Positions 1-6,622 of a DNA stretch of 14,761 nucleotides are shown here, piece by piece (the first letter of the stretch is position 1; the number at the start of each line of letters is the position of its first letter). The DNA is from Propionibacteriaceae bacterium. Lineage in GTDB: Bacteria; Actinomycetota; Actinomycetes; Propionibacteriales; Propionibacteriaceae. The position numbers and the translations under genes were made by a program. The DNA lies in the NCBI GenBank assembly GCA_009778535.1, contig WRJP01000030.1:1-14761 (forward strand), given 5' to 3'. The notes under the pieces are model-generated. The model saw only the letters and a program-made list of their open reading frames with translations. It made no database searches and was not told the DNA's origin.

Positions 1-1
1 T

Positions 2-337
2 ACGGCAGGGCGGCTACACACTAAGACCGATTTGATGGATGAGTTAGGCAAGATCAAACGGGTAATCGAACGTCAAGCGCAAGTGTGCGAAGTGCTATTG
101 GTAATCGACGCAACCACCGGGCAGAACGGTTTGATGCAAGCTAGAGTTTTTTCAGAAGTTGTTGCAGTTAGCGGCATCGTGCTCACAAAGTTGGACGGGT
201 CTGCTAAAGGCGGAATCGTAGTCCAAGTGCAACGCGAACTCGGTGTTCCGGTGAAGTTGGTAGGTCTTGGCGAAGGTGTCGACGATCTGGCACCATTTGA
301 AGCCGAGGAGTTTGTTGATGCCCTCTTGAGCGAATGA
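2..337 (+). CDS. ftsY: FtsY, signal recognition particle receptor GTPase (C-terminal part)
   Basis: The gene enters from the left edge in frame 2, so only the last 111 residues are present. FtsY is the membrane-associated SRP receptor. It pairs with Ffh, both hydrolyse GTP, and ribosome-nascent chain complexes are handed to the SecYEG translocon. The visible part begins inside the G3 motif (TAGRLHTK, from DTAGR), continues with LLVIDATTGQNG, and has the G4 motif LTKLDGSAKGG followed by PVKLVGLGEGVDDLAPF, which is the standard end of the SRP-GTPase NG domain. The protein stops soon after FVDALL, the usual FtsY terminus. FtsY rather than Ffh is supported by the missing M domain and by the separate ffh gene at 1807. 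The upstream part lies outside the window. Confidence 0.96.
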   Translation, partial: TAGRLHTKTDLMDELGKIKRVIERQAQVCEVLLVIDATTGQNGLMQARVFSEVVAVSGIVLTKLDGSAKGGIVVQVQRELGVPVKLVGLGEGVDDLAPFEAEEFVDALLSE

Positions 338-433
338 GCTTAATACCTGGTTCAGTTTAGGATTGAAACGCTGTACTGGCATATGGCTCTTGGCTTAAGC
401 TAACAGGGTAAGGCGAGAAATACGGAGAATGAG

Positions 434-1726
434 ATGGTGGATTTTACCGATTACGCAACTGCCGTTAAAGCGTTAAGTGATTCGGCCACCTCCGCGACTG
501 ATCTGGCAGCAATCACTGGTGCCCAACCCAGCCTCTGGGGAAAGGTGGCCCTGCATCCCAATGCTTATCCACAGTTGCTCGGATGGCTGGAAAGTGTCGG
601 CGATGAGTCAGTTAAGCAGGCTGTGAGGGTGGCACGAGGTGAAATTCCGTCACCGCCGTTGCCGCCGCCTCCAGTTCCGCAGGTCTCGACCGAGGTAGCT
701 AGCGTCGAAGTTAGTCCGGTTGAGCAGCCAACGCCAGCTATGCCTGAAGTGAACTCGCCAGATCAGCCTGACGTGAACCCGCCAGATCAGCCTGACGTGA
801 ATCCGCCAGATCAGCCTGAACCTACTCCCGTAAGCCCGCCACCTGACCTGGCTGCTGCTGCACCAACTGGAGTGAGCGAAGTAGTTGCTGATGAGCAGCC
901 AACGCCAGCAGAGCCCGTCGGCGGAACGACTCCGCCTGCGAGTCTTAACCCGTTGCCAGCTCTGCCGCAAATGCCGACTGTGTATGAACCCCAACAAAAC
1001 TACGGTCAGCAGCCAATGTATCCGCAGCCGCCCGAATACGGGCAACAACCTGGATATGGTCAACCCCCTGATTACGGACAACAATACGGATACGGTCAGC
1101 AGCCGCAATCACCGTATCCGTCGAGTGGTCAAGAGCCTTACCCGAAATACTTCAACGAGTTTGAGCCTGAGAAGCCAAAGGTTAAGGTTGGGCTGATCGT
1201 CGGAATTGCTATCGCGGTACTGGTAGCAGCAGGTATCGGAATTGGAGCATTCTGGTATCTGAACCAAAACCCCAAGCCAGTGGAGTTGCCTCCGGCCAAA
1301 ATCCTCACGATTGACCAATTTTTAACGCTCGCCGATTCGACTCTGGAACAAGCGACTGGGGTCGCTGTCACAAAAGTCACCGTCGAGCCAGAAAATAAGT
1401 CATGTAAAGAACAAGGTAGTCTCACTTCGCAAGCCTCAGGGCAAATGGATCAAGGCTCCATCCTGCTTTTCGCCGATGAATCGGACGCTGATAAATGGCT
1501 TGACGGTCGTAAATCATGTTGGGAATCTAACGGCAATAGCTTCATCAACAATAACAATGAAGTTATGAATGGGGTTCGGTTGGTCACGCTTGAATCTGCT
1601 AAAGAGACTTACTATTTCATCAGGTATTCAAATGTCGCTGTGTATATCTACGGGAAAGATGCCGAGCCGATCGACCAATTCACCAAGAAGTTCAAGGGGG
1701 CTGTTGCGGAGGCTTCAGACAGCTAG
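434..1726 (+). CDS. LRV-domain, proline/tyrosine-rich single-pass membrane protein of unknown function
   Basis: This 430-residue protein has four visible parts. Residues 1 to about 70 (AITGAQPSLWGKVALHPNAY then LLGWLESVGD) resemble the variant leucine-rich-repeat domain found at the N terminus of many actinobacterial proteins. Residues about 72-180 are Pro-rich, with three near-perfect 8-residue repeats of the type VNxPDQPD. Residues about 186-240 are Tyr/Gln/Pro-rich (GQQP and YGQ units). A single hydrophobic helix at about 252-276 follows two Lys residues, so the tail is probably outside the cell. The roughly 150-residue outer domain has two Cys in KSCKEQG and RKSCWESNG that could form a disulfide. 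GGAG at 424-427 lies 6 nt before the ATG. The gene sits between ftsY and ffh, separated by 96 and 80 nt, so a link to protein export is possible but unproven. Similar architectures with an extracellular domain occur in Actinobacteria; I do not recognise a function. Confidence 0.85.
   Translation: MVDFTDYATAVKALSDSATSATDLAAITGAQPSLWGKVALHPNAYPQLLGWLESVGDESVKQAVRVARGEIPSPPLPPPPVPQVSTEVASVEVSPVEQPTPAMPEVNSPDQPDVNPPDQPDVNPPDQPEPTPVSPPPDLAAAAPTGVSEVVADEQPTPAEPVGGTTPPASLNPLPALPQMPTVYEPQQNYGQQPMYPQPPEYGQQPGYGQPPDYGQQYGYGQQPQSPYPSSGQEPYPKYFNEFEPEKPKVKVGLIVGIAIAVLVAAGIGIGAFWYLNQNPKPVELPPAKILTIDQFLTLADSTLEQATGVAVTKVTVEPENKSCKEQGSLTSQASGQMDQGSILLFADESDADKWLDGRKSCWESNGNSFINNNNEVMNGVRLVTLESAKETYYFIRYSNVAVYIYGKDAEPIDQFTKKFKGAVAEASDS
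749..820 (+). repeat. 24-bp tandem repeat, three copies, inside the Pro-rich linker
   Basis: Three in-frame 24-bp units at 749-772, 773-796 and 797-820 differ from each other at one or two positions. They encode the octapeptide VNxPDQP(D/E). The near identity at DNA level suggests recent slippage or duplication, and copy number could vary between strains. Confidence 0.9.
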
Positions 1727-1776
1727 TCTGCAACTTCTGGTCTATCGCGGCTGCTGAGCTATCGCGGCCAGCGGTA

Positions 1777-1794
1777 AGATAGCAGGCGCTATCT
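1777..1794 (+). promoter_or_regulatory. Perfect hairpin abutting the ffh ribosome binding site
   Basis: AGATAGC (1777-1783), a 4-nt loop AGGC and GCTATCT (1788-1794) form a 7-bp perfect stem that ends one base before the GGAGG Shine-Dalgarno at 1795-1799. Just upstream, CTATCGCGGC occurs twice as a direct repeat at 1742-1751 and 1759-1768. TAAGAT at 1775-1780 resembles a -10 element, but no clear -35 box accompanies it. A role in ffh expression is inference. Confidence 0.4.
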
Positions 1795-1806
1795 GGAGGT
1801 GAGGCA

Positions 1807-3357
1807 GTGTTCGATACGCTACAAGACAGGCTGAGTTCAGCATTCGGTAGGCTGCGCGGAAAAGTTCGGCTGACCGAGACCGAGATTGACGAGACTCTGC
1901 GCGAAATCCGAATTGCGTTGCTGGAAGCTGATGTCAATCTTGGGGTGGTTAAGGATTTCATAGCCGCTGTGAAGGAAAGAGCGCACGGCGCCGAAGTTCA
2001 TGCTGCACTGAATCCTGGGCAGCAGATTCTCAAGATTGTCAATGATGAGCTCGTCGCTATCTTGGGCGGAGAAACTCGGCAGCTACGGTTCGCAAAGCAT
2101 CCCCCAACAGTGCTAATGCTTGCTGGACTGCAAGGTTCCGGCAAAACGACGCTGGCAGGCAAGTTGGGCAAATGGTTGGCTGATCTTGGCCACTCGCCGT
2201 TGCTGGTTGCCGCCGATCTGCAACGTCCTAACGCTGTAAATCAACTCCAGATTGTTGGAGAGCGTGCCGGGGTTCACGTATTTGCCCCAGAGCCCGGCAA
2301 TGGGGTCGGCGATCCAACGCAGGTCGCACGCGATTCAATCAATTACGCGAAGTCGAGCCTTTTTGACATGGTGATTGTCGATACTGCGGGACGATTGGGT
2401 GTCGACGCTGAGTTGATGCAGCAGGCTATTGACATCAGGGATGCGATTAACCCTGACGAGATTCTTTTCGTGGTTGACGCGATGATCGGACAGGATGCCG
2501 TCAATACCGCTAAGGCTTTCGGAGACGGCGTTGGTTTTGATGGCGTCGTGTTATCTAAACTTGACGGTGATGCGCGCGGTGGTGCGGCGCTGTCGATTGC
2601 TCGGGTAACGGGCAAGCCCATCTTTTTTGCTTCAAACGGTGAGGGTCTTTCAGATTTTGACCTTTTCCACCCAGATCGGATGGCTTCCAGGATTCTCGAC
2701 ATGGGAGACATGCTCACCTTAATCGAGCAGGCTCAGAAGGCGTTCGATGCCGAGGAATCCGCGAAAGCCGCACAGAAACTGCTTGGGGGCAGCGGAAGTT
2801 TCGGGTTGGACGATTTTCTAGTTCAAATGCAGCAGGTACGCAAACTGGGGCCGTTGACGAAAATCATGGGAATGATGCCTGGCGTAGGACAGATGAAGGA
2901 TCAGTTGGCAAACTTTGATGAACGCGAAGTGGACAAGGTGGAAGCGATCATCTACTCCATGACACCAACCGAGCGTGCTAACCCAGCGATCCTTAATGGT
3001 TCGCGGAGGCTTCGTATCGCTAATGGTTCTGGCACTAAAGTTTCTGATGTTAATTCGCTGCTCAGCCGGTTTGATCAGGCCAAGAAAATGATGTCGTCGC
3101 TGGGACAGATGGTTCCAGGTATGCAACGCGCGGCAAAGCAGACCCCGAAAAGTAAACCCAAGAAAGGTCGTAAAGTGTCTGGTAACCCCGCAAAGCGGGC
3201 AGCGGCGGCTAACGGGAAAGCTCCCCAGCTTGATCAGACCACGTCACCGTTTGGTGCAGCTCCATTTGGTTCTGGAGCCAACCTTTCGGCAAAAGATATG
3301 GCTGATTTTGAGCTTCCAGCAGAAATCCAGCGGCTGTTCGACAACCAGACGAAGTGA
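1807..3357 (+). CDS. ffh: Ffh, signal recognition particle GTPase (SRP54 homologue)
   Basis: Ffh binds the SRP RNA and hydrophobic signal sequences of nascent chains, docks on FtsY and releases the cargo after GTP hydrolysis. The 516-residue protein shows the whole family layout. There is an N-terminal helical bundle (LTETEIDETLREIRIALLEA), then the P-loop GLQGSGKT at 107-114, the DLQRPNAVNQL motif, DTAGR at 192-196, and the G4 motif SKLDGDARGG from 250. The Met-rich M domain spans about 298-440 and contains FLVQMQQVRKLGPLTKIMGM and the signal-binding GMMPGVGQMKDQL. A Lys/Arg-rich tail (PKSKPKKGRK) follows. The start is GTG at 1807, 7 nt after a strong GGAGG (1795-1799). It follows the LRV-domain gene by 80 nt and precedes the amidohydrolase by 34 nt, suggesting shared transcription with the latter. 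Length and motifs are normal. Confidence 0.98.
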   Translation: MFDTLQDRLSSAFGRLRGKVRLTETEIDETLREIRIALLEADVNLGVVKDFIAAVKERAHGAEVHAALNPGQQILKIVNDELVAILGGETRQLRFAKHPPTVLMLAGLQGSGKTTLAGKLGKWLADLGHSPLLVAADLQRPNAVNQLQIVGERAGVHVFAPEPGNGVGDPTQVARDSINYAKSSLFDMVIVDTAGRLGVDAELMQQAIDIRDAINPDEILFVVDAMIGQDAVNTAKAFGDGVGFDGVVLSKLDGDARGGAALSIARVTGKPIFFASNGEGLSDFDLFHPDRMASRILDMGDMLTLIEQAQKAFDAEESAKAAQKLLGGSGSFGLDDFLVQMQQVRKLGPLTKIMGMMPGVGQMKDQLANFDEREVDKVEAIIYSMTPTERANPAILNGSRRLRIANGSGTKVSDVNSLLSRFDQAKKMMSSLGQMVPGMQRAAKQTPKSKPKKGRKVSGNPAKRAAAANGKAPQLDQTTSPFGAAPFGSGANLSAKDMADFELPAEIQRLFDNQTK

Positions 3358-3391
3358 GAGCTGATGCTTTGTTGTTTTTTGGAGTCTGATG

Positions 3392-4471
3392 ATGGGTGAC
3401 TTACATCTGCGCGGAGTCGTTTTTCCAGAATGTGAAACCAAAGAGCTGTGGATTCACGATGGTTTGATTCACACGTCTCCGGTTGAATCGGCTCAAACTA
3501 TTACAACCCAAGGTTGGATTGTGCCTGGCCTAGTTGATGCTCACTGTCATATCGGAATGGGTAAACAAGGCGCGATGGACGCAGCCACTACCCGAGCTCA
3601 AGGCGAAGCTGATCGCAATGCTGGGGTGTTGTTGATTCGCGTAACCGGCTCGCCTGCCGATACCAGATGGGTCGACGACGAAGTTGATCTGCCGCGGCTG
3701 GTTCGTGCTGGTCAGCACATCGCAGCTCCGCGCCGGTATTTACCAAATCTTCCGGTAGAGGTTGAACCGGAACACCTGCCCGAACAGGTGGCCATTGAAG
3801 CGAAGAAAAGCAATGGGTGGGTGAAACTGGTTGGTGACTGGATTGACCGCACCACCGGAGATATTGAGCCGCTGTGGCCAGCAGACGTAGCTGCTAGCGC
3901 CATTGCCGTCGCCCATGAGCTTGGAGCAAGAGTCACGGCGCACTGTTTTGCCGAACAGTCCGTGCAGGAACTAGTTAGGGCAGGCATCGACTGTATCGAA
4001 CACGGCACCGGATTGGACGACGCGACCATCGACATAATGGCGGCTAACCAGGTAGCTCTGGTGCCGACGATGATCAATCTGGCACGGTTCCCCAGCTATG
4101 CCGCACCTGCGGCAGAAAAGTTCCCGACCTATTTCGCGCATATGAACAAGCTCTACGAAAACCGTCTGGAAACAGTCGGAAAAGCTCGGGAGGCGTCAGT
4201 TCCGATCTATGCTGGCACTGATGCTGGCACGGTCTTGCAACATGGACTTATCCCTGACGAGGTCGCAGAACTGGCGGCAGTCGGCGGTGCCGATTTCGCT
4301 TTGGGGGCTGCAAGTTGGCGAGCCAGGCGATGGTTGGGTTTTCCCGCCGATTTGAGCGAAGGAACACCGGCCGATTTAGTGGTGTATCGCTCCGACCCGC
4401 GCCGCAACCTTGAGGTCTTGAAACATCCCGCATTCGTCATCCTCCGCGGCAATATCGTCGCTTCCGACTAA
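3392..4471 (+). CDS. Metal-dependent amidohydrolase (imidazolonepropionase-like)
   Basis: This is a member of the amidohydrolase superfamily, hydrolases that use one or two metal ions on a TIM barrel. Numbered from the upstream ATG at 3389, the metal-site residues are visible: H52 and H54 in VDAHCHIG, K146 in WVKLVGDW (the possible carboxylated lysine), H185 in VTAHCF, H205 in IEHGTG and D278 in AGTDAG. The C-terminal segment GTPADLVVYRSDPRRN is the returning beta-sandwich domain typical of the family. Two adjacent ATGs exist (3389 and 3392). GGAG at 3381-3384 lies 7 nt from the second and only 4 nt from the first, so I chose 3392. The substrate cannot be told from sequence. An amidohydrolase beside ffh is a recurrent actinobacterial arrangement (for example Rv2915c next to Rv2916c in Mycobacterium tuberculosis), which argues for vertical inheritance. 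Confidence 0.88.
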   Translation: MGDLHLRGVVFPECETKELWIHDGLIHTSPVESAQTITTQGWIVPGLVDAHCHIGMGKQGAMDAATTRAQGEADRNAGVLLIRVTGSPADTRWVDDEVDLPRLVRAGQHIAAPRRYLPNLPVEVEPEHLPEQVAIEAKKSNGWVKLVGDWIDRTTGDIEPLWPADVAASAIAVAHELGARVTAHCFAEQSVQELVRAGIDCIEHGTGLDDATIDIMAANQVALVPTMINLARFPSYAAPAAEKFPTYFAHMNKLYENRLETVGKAREASVPIYAGTDAGTVLQHGLIPDEVAELAAVGGADFALGAASWRARRWLGFPADLSEGTPADLVVYRSDPRRNLEVLKHPAFVILRGNIVASD

Positions 4472-4478
4472 TTCCCGC

Positions 4479-4563
4479 TGGTTGAGTGCAAACCGTCCGG
4501 TGGTTGAGTGCAAACCGTAGGTTTGTGTATCGAAACCTTGTGTATCGAAACCTTGTGTATCGA
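4479..4563 (+). repeat. GGTTGAGT / GTATCGAAACC palindromic repeats (island A)
   Basis: TGGTTGAGTGCAAACCGT occurs twice, at 4479-4496 and 4501-4518. The second copy continues into a full palindrome at 4501-4537: left arm TGGTTGAGTG, inner stem CAAACC-GTA-GGTTTG (4511-4525), right arm TGTATCGAAACC. The right arm is then part of a 15-bp tandem, TGTGTATCGAAACCT at 4524-4538 and 4539-4553, with a truncated third copy (4554-4563) that runs into the next hairpin. Related full elements lie at 7980-8067. Confidence 0.85.
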
Positions 4564-4587
4564 TCCTGCGACTGAAGCGCAGGATGA
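4561..4587 (-). repeat. GTCAT-type hairpin repeat, copy 1
   Basis: ATCCTGCG (4563-4570) and CGCAGGAT (4578-4585) form a perfect 8-bp stem around a 7-nt loop. Read on the minus strand the unit is CGTCAT-CCTGCG-CTTCAGT-CGCAGG-AT. The same loop, CTTCAGT, recurs at 8468-8474 on a different stem. A copy in the same orientation lies at 8149-8173. Confidence 0.8.
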
Positions 4588-4596
4588 CGCAGGGTG

Positions 4597-4618
4597 ACGA
4601 CACGAGCCTGTCGTTTTT
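4597..4618 (+). terminator. Possible Rho-independent terminator after the amidohydrolase gene
   Basis: ACGACA (4597-4602), loop CGAGCC, TGTCGT (4609-4614) and then a run ending at 4618 that gives five T in a row (4614-4618). The stem is only 6 bp and lies about 125 nt beyond the stop codon inside a repeat island, so the call is tentative. Confidence 0.4.
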
Positions 4619-4645
4619 CTCGTGGTCGATATGTCCTGCGGCCTA

Positions 4646-4681
4646 CTCTACCGACGAGAACGCTCCAACCCCTGCTGATTG
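4646..4681 (+). repeat. Shared block CTCTAYCGAC...GAGAACGCTC...CCTGCTGATTG, copy 1
   Basis: This block aligns with 7947-7986. CTCTAYCGAC matches in 9 of 10 positions, GAGAACGCTC is identical in 10, and CCTGCTGATTG is identical in 11, with small length differences between the segments. In the second island the block runs directly into a GGTTGAGT-type palindrome, so it may be part of a larger composite repeat. Confidence 0.7.
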
Positions 4682-4720
4682 CTGCCGACCTCTCTCCCGG
4701 TGGTTGAGTACACCCTTTTT

Positions 4721-4775
4721 GTCATCCCGTACTGCGACGCTGCGAATAAACGCAGCCCGCAGCACAGGCTCCATC
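4721..4775 (+). repeat. Long forked GTCAT-type hairpin, copy 1
   Basis: The unit opens with GTCAT (4721-4725). CTGCG (4732-4736) pairs with CGCAG (4758-4762), and GCTGCG (4739-4744) pairs with CGCAGC (4751-4756) around the loop AATAAA. The two stems are separated by an internal loop of AC on one side and one C on the other. The unit closes with CTCCAT. A second copy at 8337-8387 keeps the opening GTCAT, the lower stem, the internal loop and most of the upper stem. Confidence 0.75.
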
Positions 4776-4854
4776 GCTATTAGAGGATCCATTACTTTCA
4801 GTCGTTAAGCAAGAACGCACTCGAAAAAGTGCCAGGGTATCAACCTAATACCGC

Positions 4855-4881
4855 AAAACCAGACTGTCTGTCACACTGGTT
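4855..4881 (-). terminator. Possible terminator of vapBC
   Basis: On the minus strand, right after the vapC stop codon, AACCAG (4881-4876) pairs with CTGGTT (4862-4857) across a 13-nt loop and ends in a run of only four T. The position is right but the T tract is weak. Confidence 0.35.
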
Positions 4882-5301
4882 CTAGTCAGCTGCGAGGCGA
4901 AGGTATTCAATGGGCTGGCCGGTGATCTCGGCGATGAGAGCGAAGTCTTTGTCGACATGGAGCAGGGTGTGGCCGAGAGCTTCGGCAGTCGCAGCGACGA
5001 TGAGGTCTGGTACTGATGGTGCACGGTGGTGGCCGTGGCGCAGCAATTTCATCTGAATGTCGATAGCGCGATGCTCTACTGCCGGGGTTGCGTAGACTGG
5101 GACGAGAAACGACAACAGCCCGCGAAGCAGCCTTTCGGCTTCCGCAGCTGAGGGAAATGAGTAACCGATTTCCAGTCTGGTGACGGTGCAAATATGAACG
5201 AGTCCGTGTTCGATTCGCGATGCCCACAGTTGGGCATCGCCAGTTTCGTCCAGCCTTGCGTATGCTGATTTATCGATCAACCAGGTTTGCTTGGCTGTCA
5301 T
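4882..5301 (-). CDS. vapC: VapC-type PIN-domain toxin ribonuclease
   Basis: PIN-domain toxins of type II toxin-antitoxin systems are Mg-dependent RNases that cleave specific RNAs, often tRNAs, when the antitoxin is degraded. The four-acid active site is visible. Numbered from a GTG at 5307, it consists of D12 in WLIDKSA, E46 in TRLEIGYS, D101 in VPDLIVAATA and D119 in LLHVDKDF. The ATG at 5301 overlaps the vapB stop as ATGA, the classic 4-nt coupling, so I place the start there (139 residues). The GTG six bases upstream is possible. No clear ribosome binding site precedes either start, so translation is probably coupled to vapB. The pair runs opposite to all its neighbours and is absent from the usual gene order here, suggesting acquisition. 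The target RNA cannot be predicted. Confidence 0.9.
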   Translation of the reverse strand: MTAKQTWLIDKSAYARLDETGDAQLWASRIEHGLVHICTVTRLEIGYSFPSAAEAERLLRGLLSFLVPVYATPAVEHRAIDIQMKLLRHGHHRAPSVPDLIVAATAEALGHTLLHVDKDFALIAEITGQPIEYLRLAAD

Positions 5302-5513
5302 GACCACATCTGCGCGACGAAAGAGGTATCAAGCAGGCACTTGCTGGCAGCAGCAGCTTCGTTTAACATCTCCAAGGCGAGCTGGTGCCTTGGGGGAGTC
5401 AATTCGGTCAAGCGGTCAACTAGATAGCTGTTACGGCTGATTCCTACGTTTTTTGCTTCCCGATCCAGTCGGTTCACCACTTCGCCAGGAATATCTCTGA
5501 TCAGAATGTCCAT
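5298..5513 (-). CDS. vapB: VapB-type ribbon-helix-helix antitoxin
   Basis: A 71-residue protein whose first 40 residues, starting MDILIRDIPGEVVNRLDREA and continuing NVGISRNSYLVDRLTEL, match the ribbon-helix-helix DNA-binding fold of FitA/VapB antitoxins. The strand residues that would touch DNA are ILIRDI. The C-terminal part (LEMLNEAAAASKCLLDTSF) would wrap and inhibit VapC. A TTG at 5516 is also in frame, but the strong AGGAGG (minus strand, 5524-5519) lies 5 nt from the ATG at 5513 and only 2 nt from the TTG, so the ATG is preferred. Antitoxins of this type normally bind their own promoter, and a candidate operator lies at 5543-5553. Confidence 0.87.
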   Translation of the reverse strand: MDILIRDIPGEVVNRLDREAKNVGISRNSYLVDRLTELTPPRHQLALEMLNEAAAASKCLLDTSFVAQMWS

Positions 5514-5542
5514 CAATGCCTCCTGTGATATCGCCTAGATTG

Positions 5543-5553
5543 GCTATGATAGC
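5543..5553. promoter_or_regulatory. Candidate VapB operator (GCTAT-G-ATAGC)
   Basis: A perfect 5-bp inverted repeat with a one-base centre lies 30 nt upstream of the vapB start. It contains TATCAT on the minus strand, which could serve as a -10 element. Family knowledge says VapB antitoxins bind short palindromes over their promoter. The assignment here rests on position and symmetry only. Confidence 0.35.
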
Positions 5554-5786
5554 AGTGCAGAGCTTTCTACTATGACTCCTCTCGCAAAGAAAGAGTGACG
5601 TGCACCTGAAAAGTGGAGAGAATGCGCGGTTTCTGGCACAATTGGAAAGACCTGTGTTCTGGTGCCCTCTCATCACCTGGAATGCAGCACCAATGAGAAG
5701 GCGATCTGTTCCCCACAATAGGTTGCTGTCTCGCCCGTACGTGTCTGGTAACTTGCCAGACCAATCCAATAGGAGAAACCACACTC

Positions 5787-6335
5787 GTGGCTGTCAAGAT
5801 TCGTCTTAAGCGGCTCGGCAAGATCCGCACGCCTCATTACCGCATCGTCGTCATGGATTCCCGCACCAAGCGGGATGGCCGAGCAATTGAAGAAATCGGG
5901 ATTTATCATCCCAAGAACGATCCGTCGGTTATTCAAATAAAATCAGAACGCGCCCAGTACTGGCTTTCGGTGGGCGCTCAGCCGACTGACGCAGTAATCG
6001 CCTTGCTGAAACGCACCGGCGACTGGCAACAATTCTCCGGCGACGACTCGCCGGCGGGAGTCAATCCGCAAAAAGCCCGCAAAGACAAAGTGGAGTTGTT
6101 CAATTTGGCACTTGCGGAAGCTGACGCTGAGCCGACGACTGCCGCGATTTCCAAGTCCAAGAAGCAGCAGGCTGCCGCTGAAGCCGCCGAAGCTGAGGTG
6201 GAGCCAGCAGAAGCCGCTCCCGAAGCGCAAGCTCCAGCAGAGTCTGAAGCTCCAGCCACGCCAGAAGTTGTCGAAACCCCTAATGCCGAAGCCGAAGTAG
6301 CTACCCCTGCCGAAACCGCTGCTGACGAGGCTTAA
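5787..6335 (+). CDS. rpsP: 30S ribosomal protein S16 with long Ala/Glu-rich tail
   Basis: S16 is a primary assembly protein of the 30S subunit. The conserved core is residues 1 to about 85: MAVKIRLKRLGKIRTPHYRI, then VMDSRTKRDGRAIEEIGIYHP and SERAQYWLSVGAQPTDAV. The remaining roughly 97 residues are low-complexity and rich in Ala, Glu and Pro. Such tails are common in actinobacterial S16 but are absent from the minimal bacterial protein of about 80-90 residues. The start is GTG at 5787 with AGGAG at 5771-5775, a fairly long 11-nt spacing. A short hairpin (5744-5760) precedes the ribosome binding site. It is the first gene of the rpsP-khpA-rimM-trmD run and is divergent from vapBC, so a promoter must lie in the 273-nt gap, though I could not identify a convincing one. 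Confidence 0.97.
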   Translation: MAVKIRLKRLGKIRTPHYRIVVMDSRTKRDGRAIEEIGIYHPKNDPSVIQIKSERAQYWLSVGAQPTDAVIALLKRTGDWQQFSGDDSPAGVNPQKARKDKVELFNLALAEADAEPTTAAISKSKKQQAAAEAAEAEVEPAEAAPEAQAPAESEAPATPEVVETPNAEAEVATPAETAADEA

Positions 6336-6340
6336 GAAGT

Positions 6341-6592
6341 ATGCTCACCGAAGCCTTAGAACATTTGGTACGCGGACTTGTCTCTTATCCAGATGATGTC
6401 CGGGTAAGAGACTTGAACCGACCCAGAGGCCGCATCCTTGAAGTCAGAGTGAATCCCGAAGACGTTGGCAAAGTTATCGGGCGCCAAGGTCGCACCGCCA
6501 GCGCGTTGCGAACGGTGATTGACGCGCTCAGCGGCGGAGAACAGGTACGGGTTGATTTTGTCGACGTGGATCGAAAACCACATCGGCGTTGA
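6341..6592 (+). CDS. khpA: KhpA, small KH-domain RNA-binding protein
   Basis: An 83-residue single KH-domain protein. The RNA-gripping GxxG loop is G47-R-Q-G50 within DVGKVIGRQGRTASALRTVI, preceded by the strand ILEVRVNPED. KhpA homologues bind many transcripts, often with KhpB/Jag, and influence cell division and translation in Gram-positive bacteria. The gene starts 5 nt after the rpsP stop, preceded by AAGAAG, and the rpsP-khpA-rimM-trmD order is widely conserved. The length is normal for the family. Confidence 0.95.
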   Translation: MLTEALEHLVRGLVSYPDDVRVRDLNRPRGRILEVRVNPEDVGKVIGRQGRTASALRTVIDALSGGEQVRVDFVDVDRKPHRR

Positions 6593-6622
6593 CCTAGTGC
6601 CAACGCAGTAAACCGGTGCGGC

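Larger units (their letters stand above)
4472..4881. other. Gene-free repeat island A between amidohydrolase and vapC
   Basis: This 410-nt stretch separates two convergent genes. Open frames in it have no recognisable protein motif. It is filled with short palindromic repeats: GGTTGAGT-type elements (4479-4563), a GTCAT-type hairpin in reverse orientation (4561-4587), a block shared with the second island (4646-4681), another GGTTGAGT half-site (4699-4714) and a long forked hairpin (4721-4775). Each is listed separately. The same sequence families recur at 7947-8516. Confidence 0.8.

Noticed and set aside
336..401. Inverted repeat AGCTTAA (336-342) / TTAAGCT (395-401) after ftsY as a terminator
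   Set aside because: The loop would be 52 nt and no T run follows.
650..1108. 152-codon open frame on the minus strand inside the membrane-protein gene
   Set aside because: It lies opposite the repetitive Pro-rich coding stretch, is full of Arg/Trp/Leu typical of antisense reading, and has no motif.
3389..3391. First of the two ATGs as the amidohydrolase start
   Set aside because: The Shine-Dalgarno spacing of 4 nt is poorer than the 7 nt to the next ATG; the difference is one residue.
4584..4808. 74-codon open frame in island A
   Set aside because: It is composed of the palindromic repeats, has no ribosome binding site that stands out and no recognisable protein motif.
5600..5720. Inverted sequence GGCAC (5635-5639) / GTGCC (5662-5666) as an rpsP leader element
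   Set aside because: Only 5 bp with a 22-nt loop; too weak to support.
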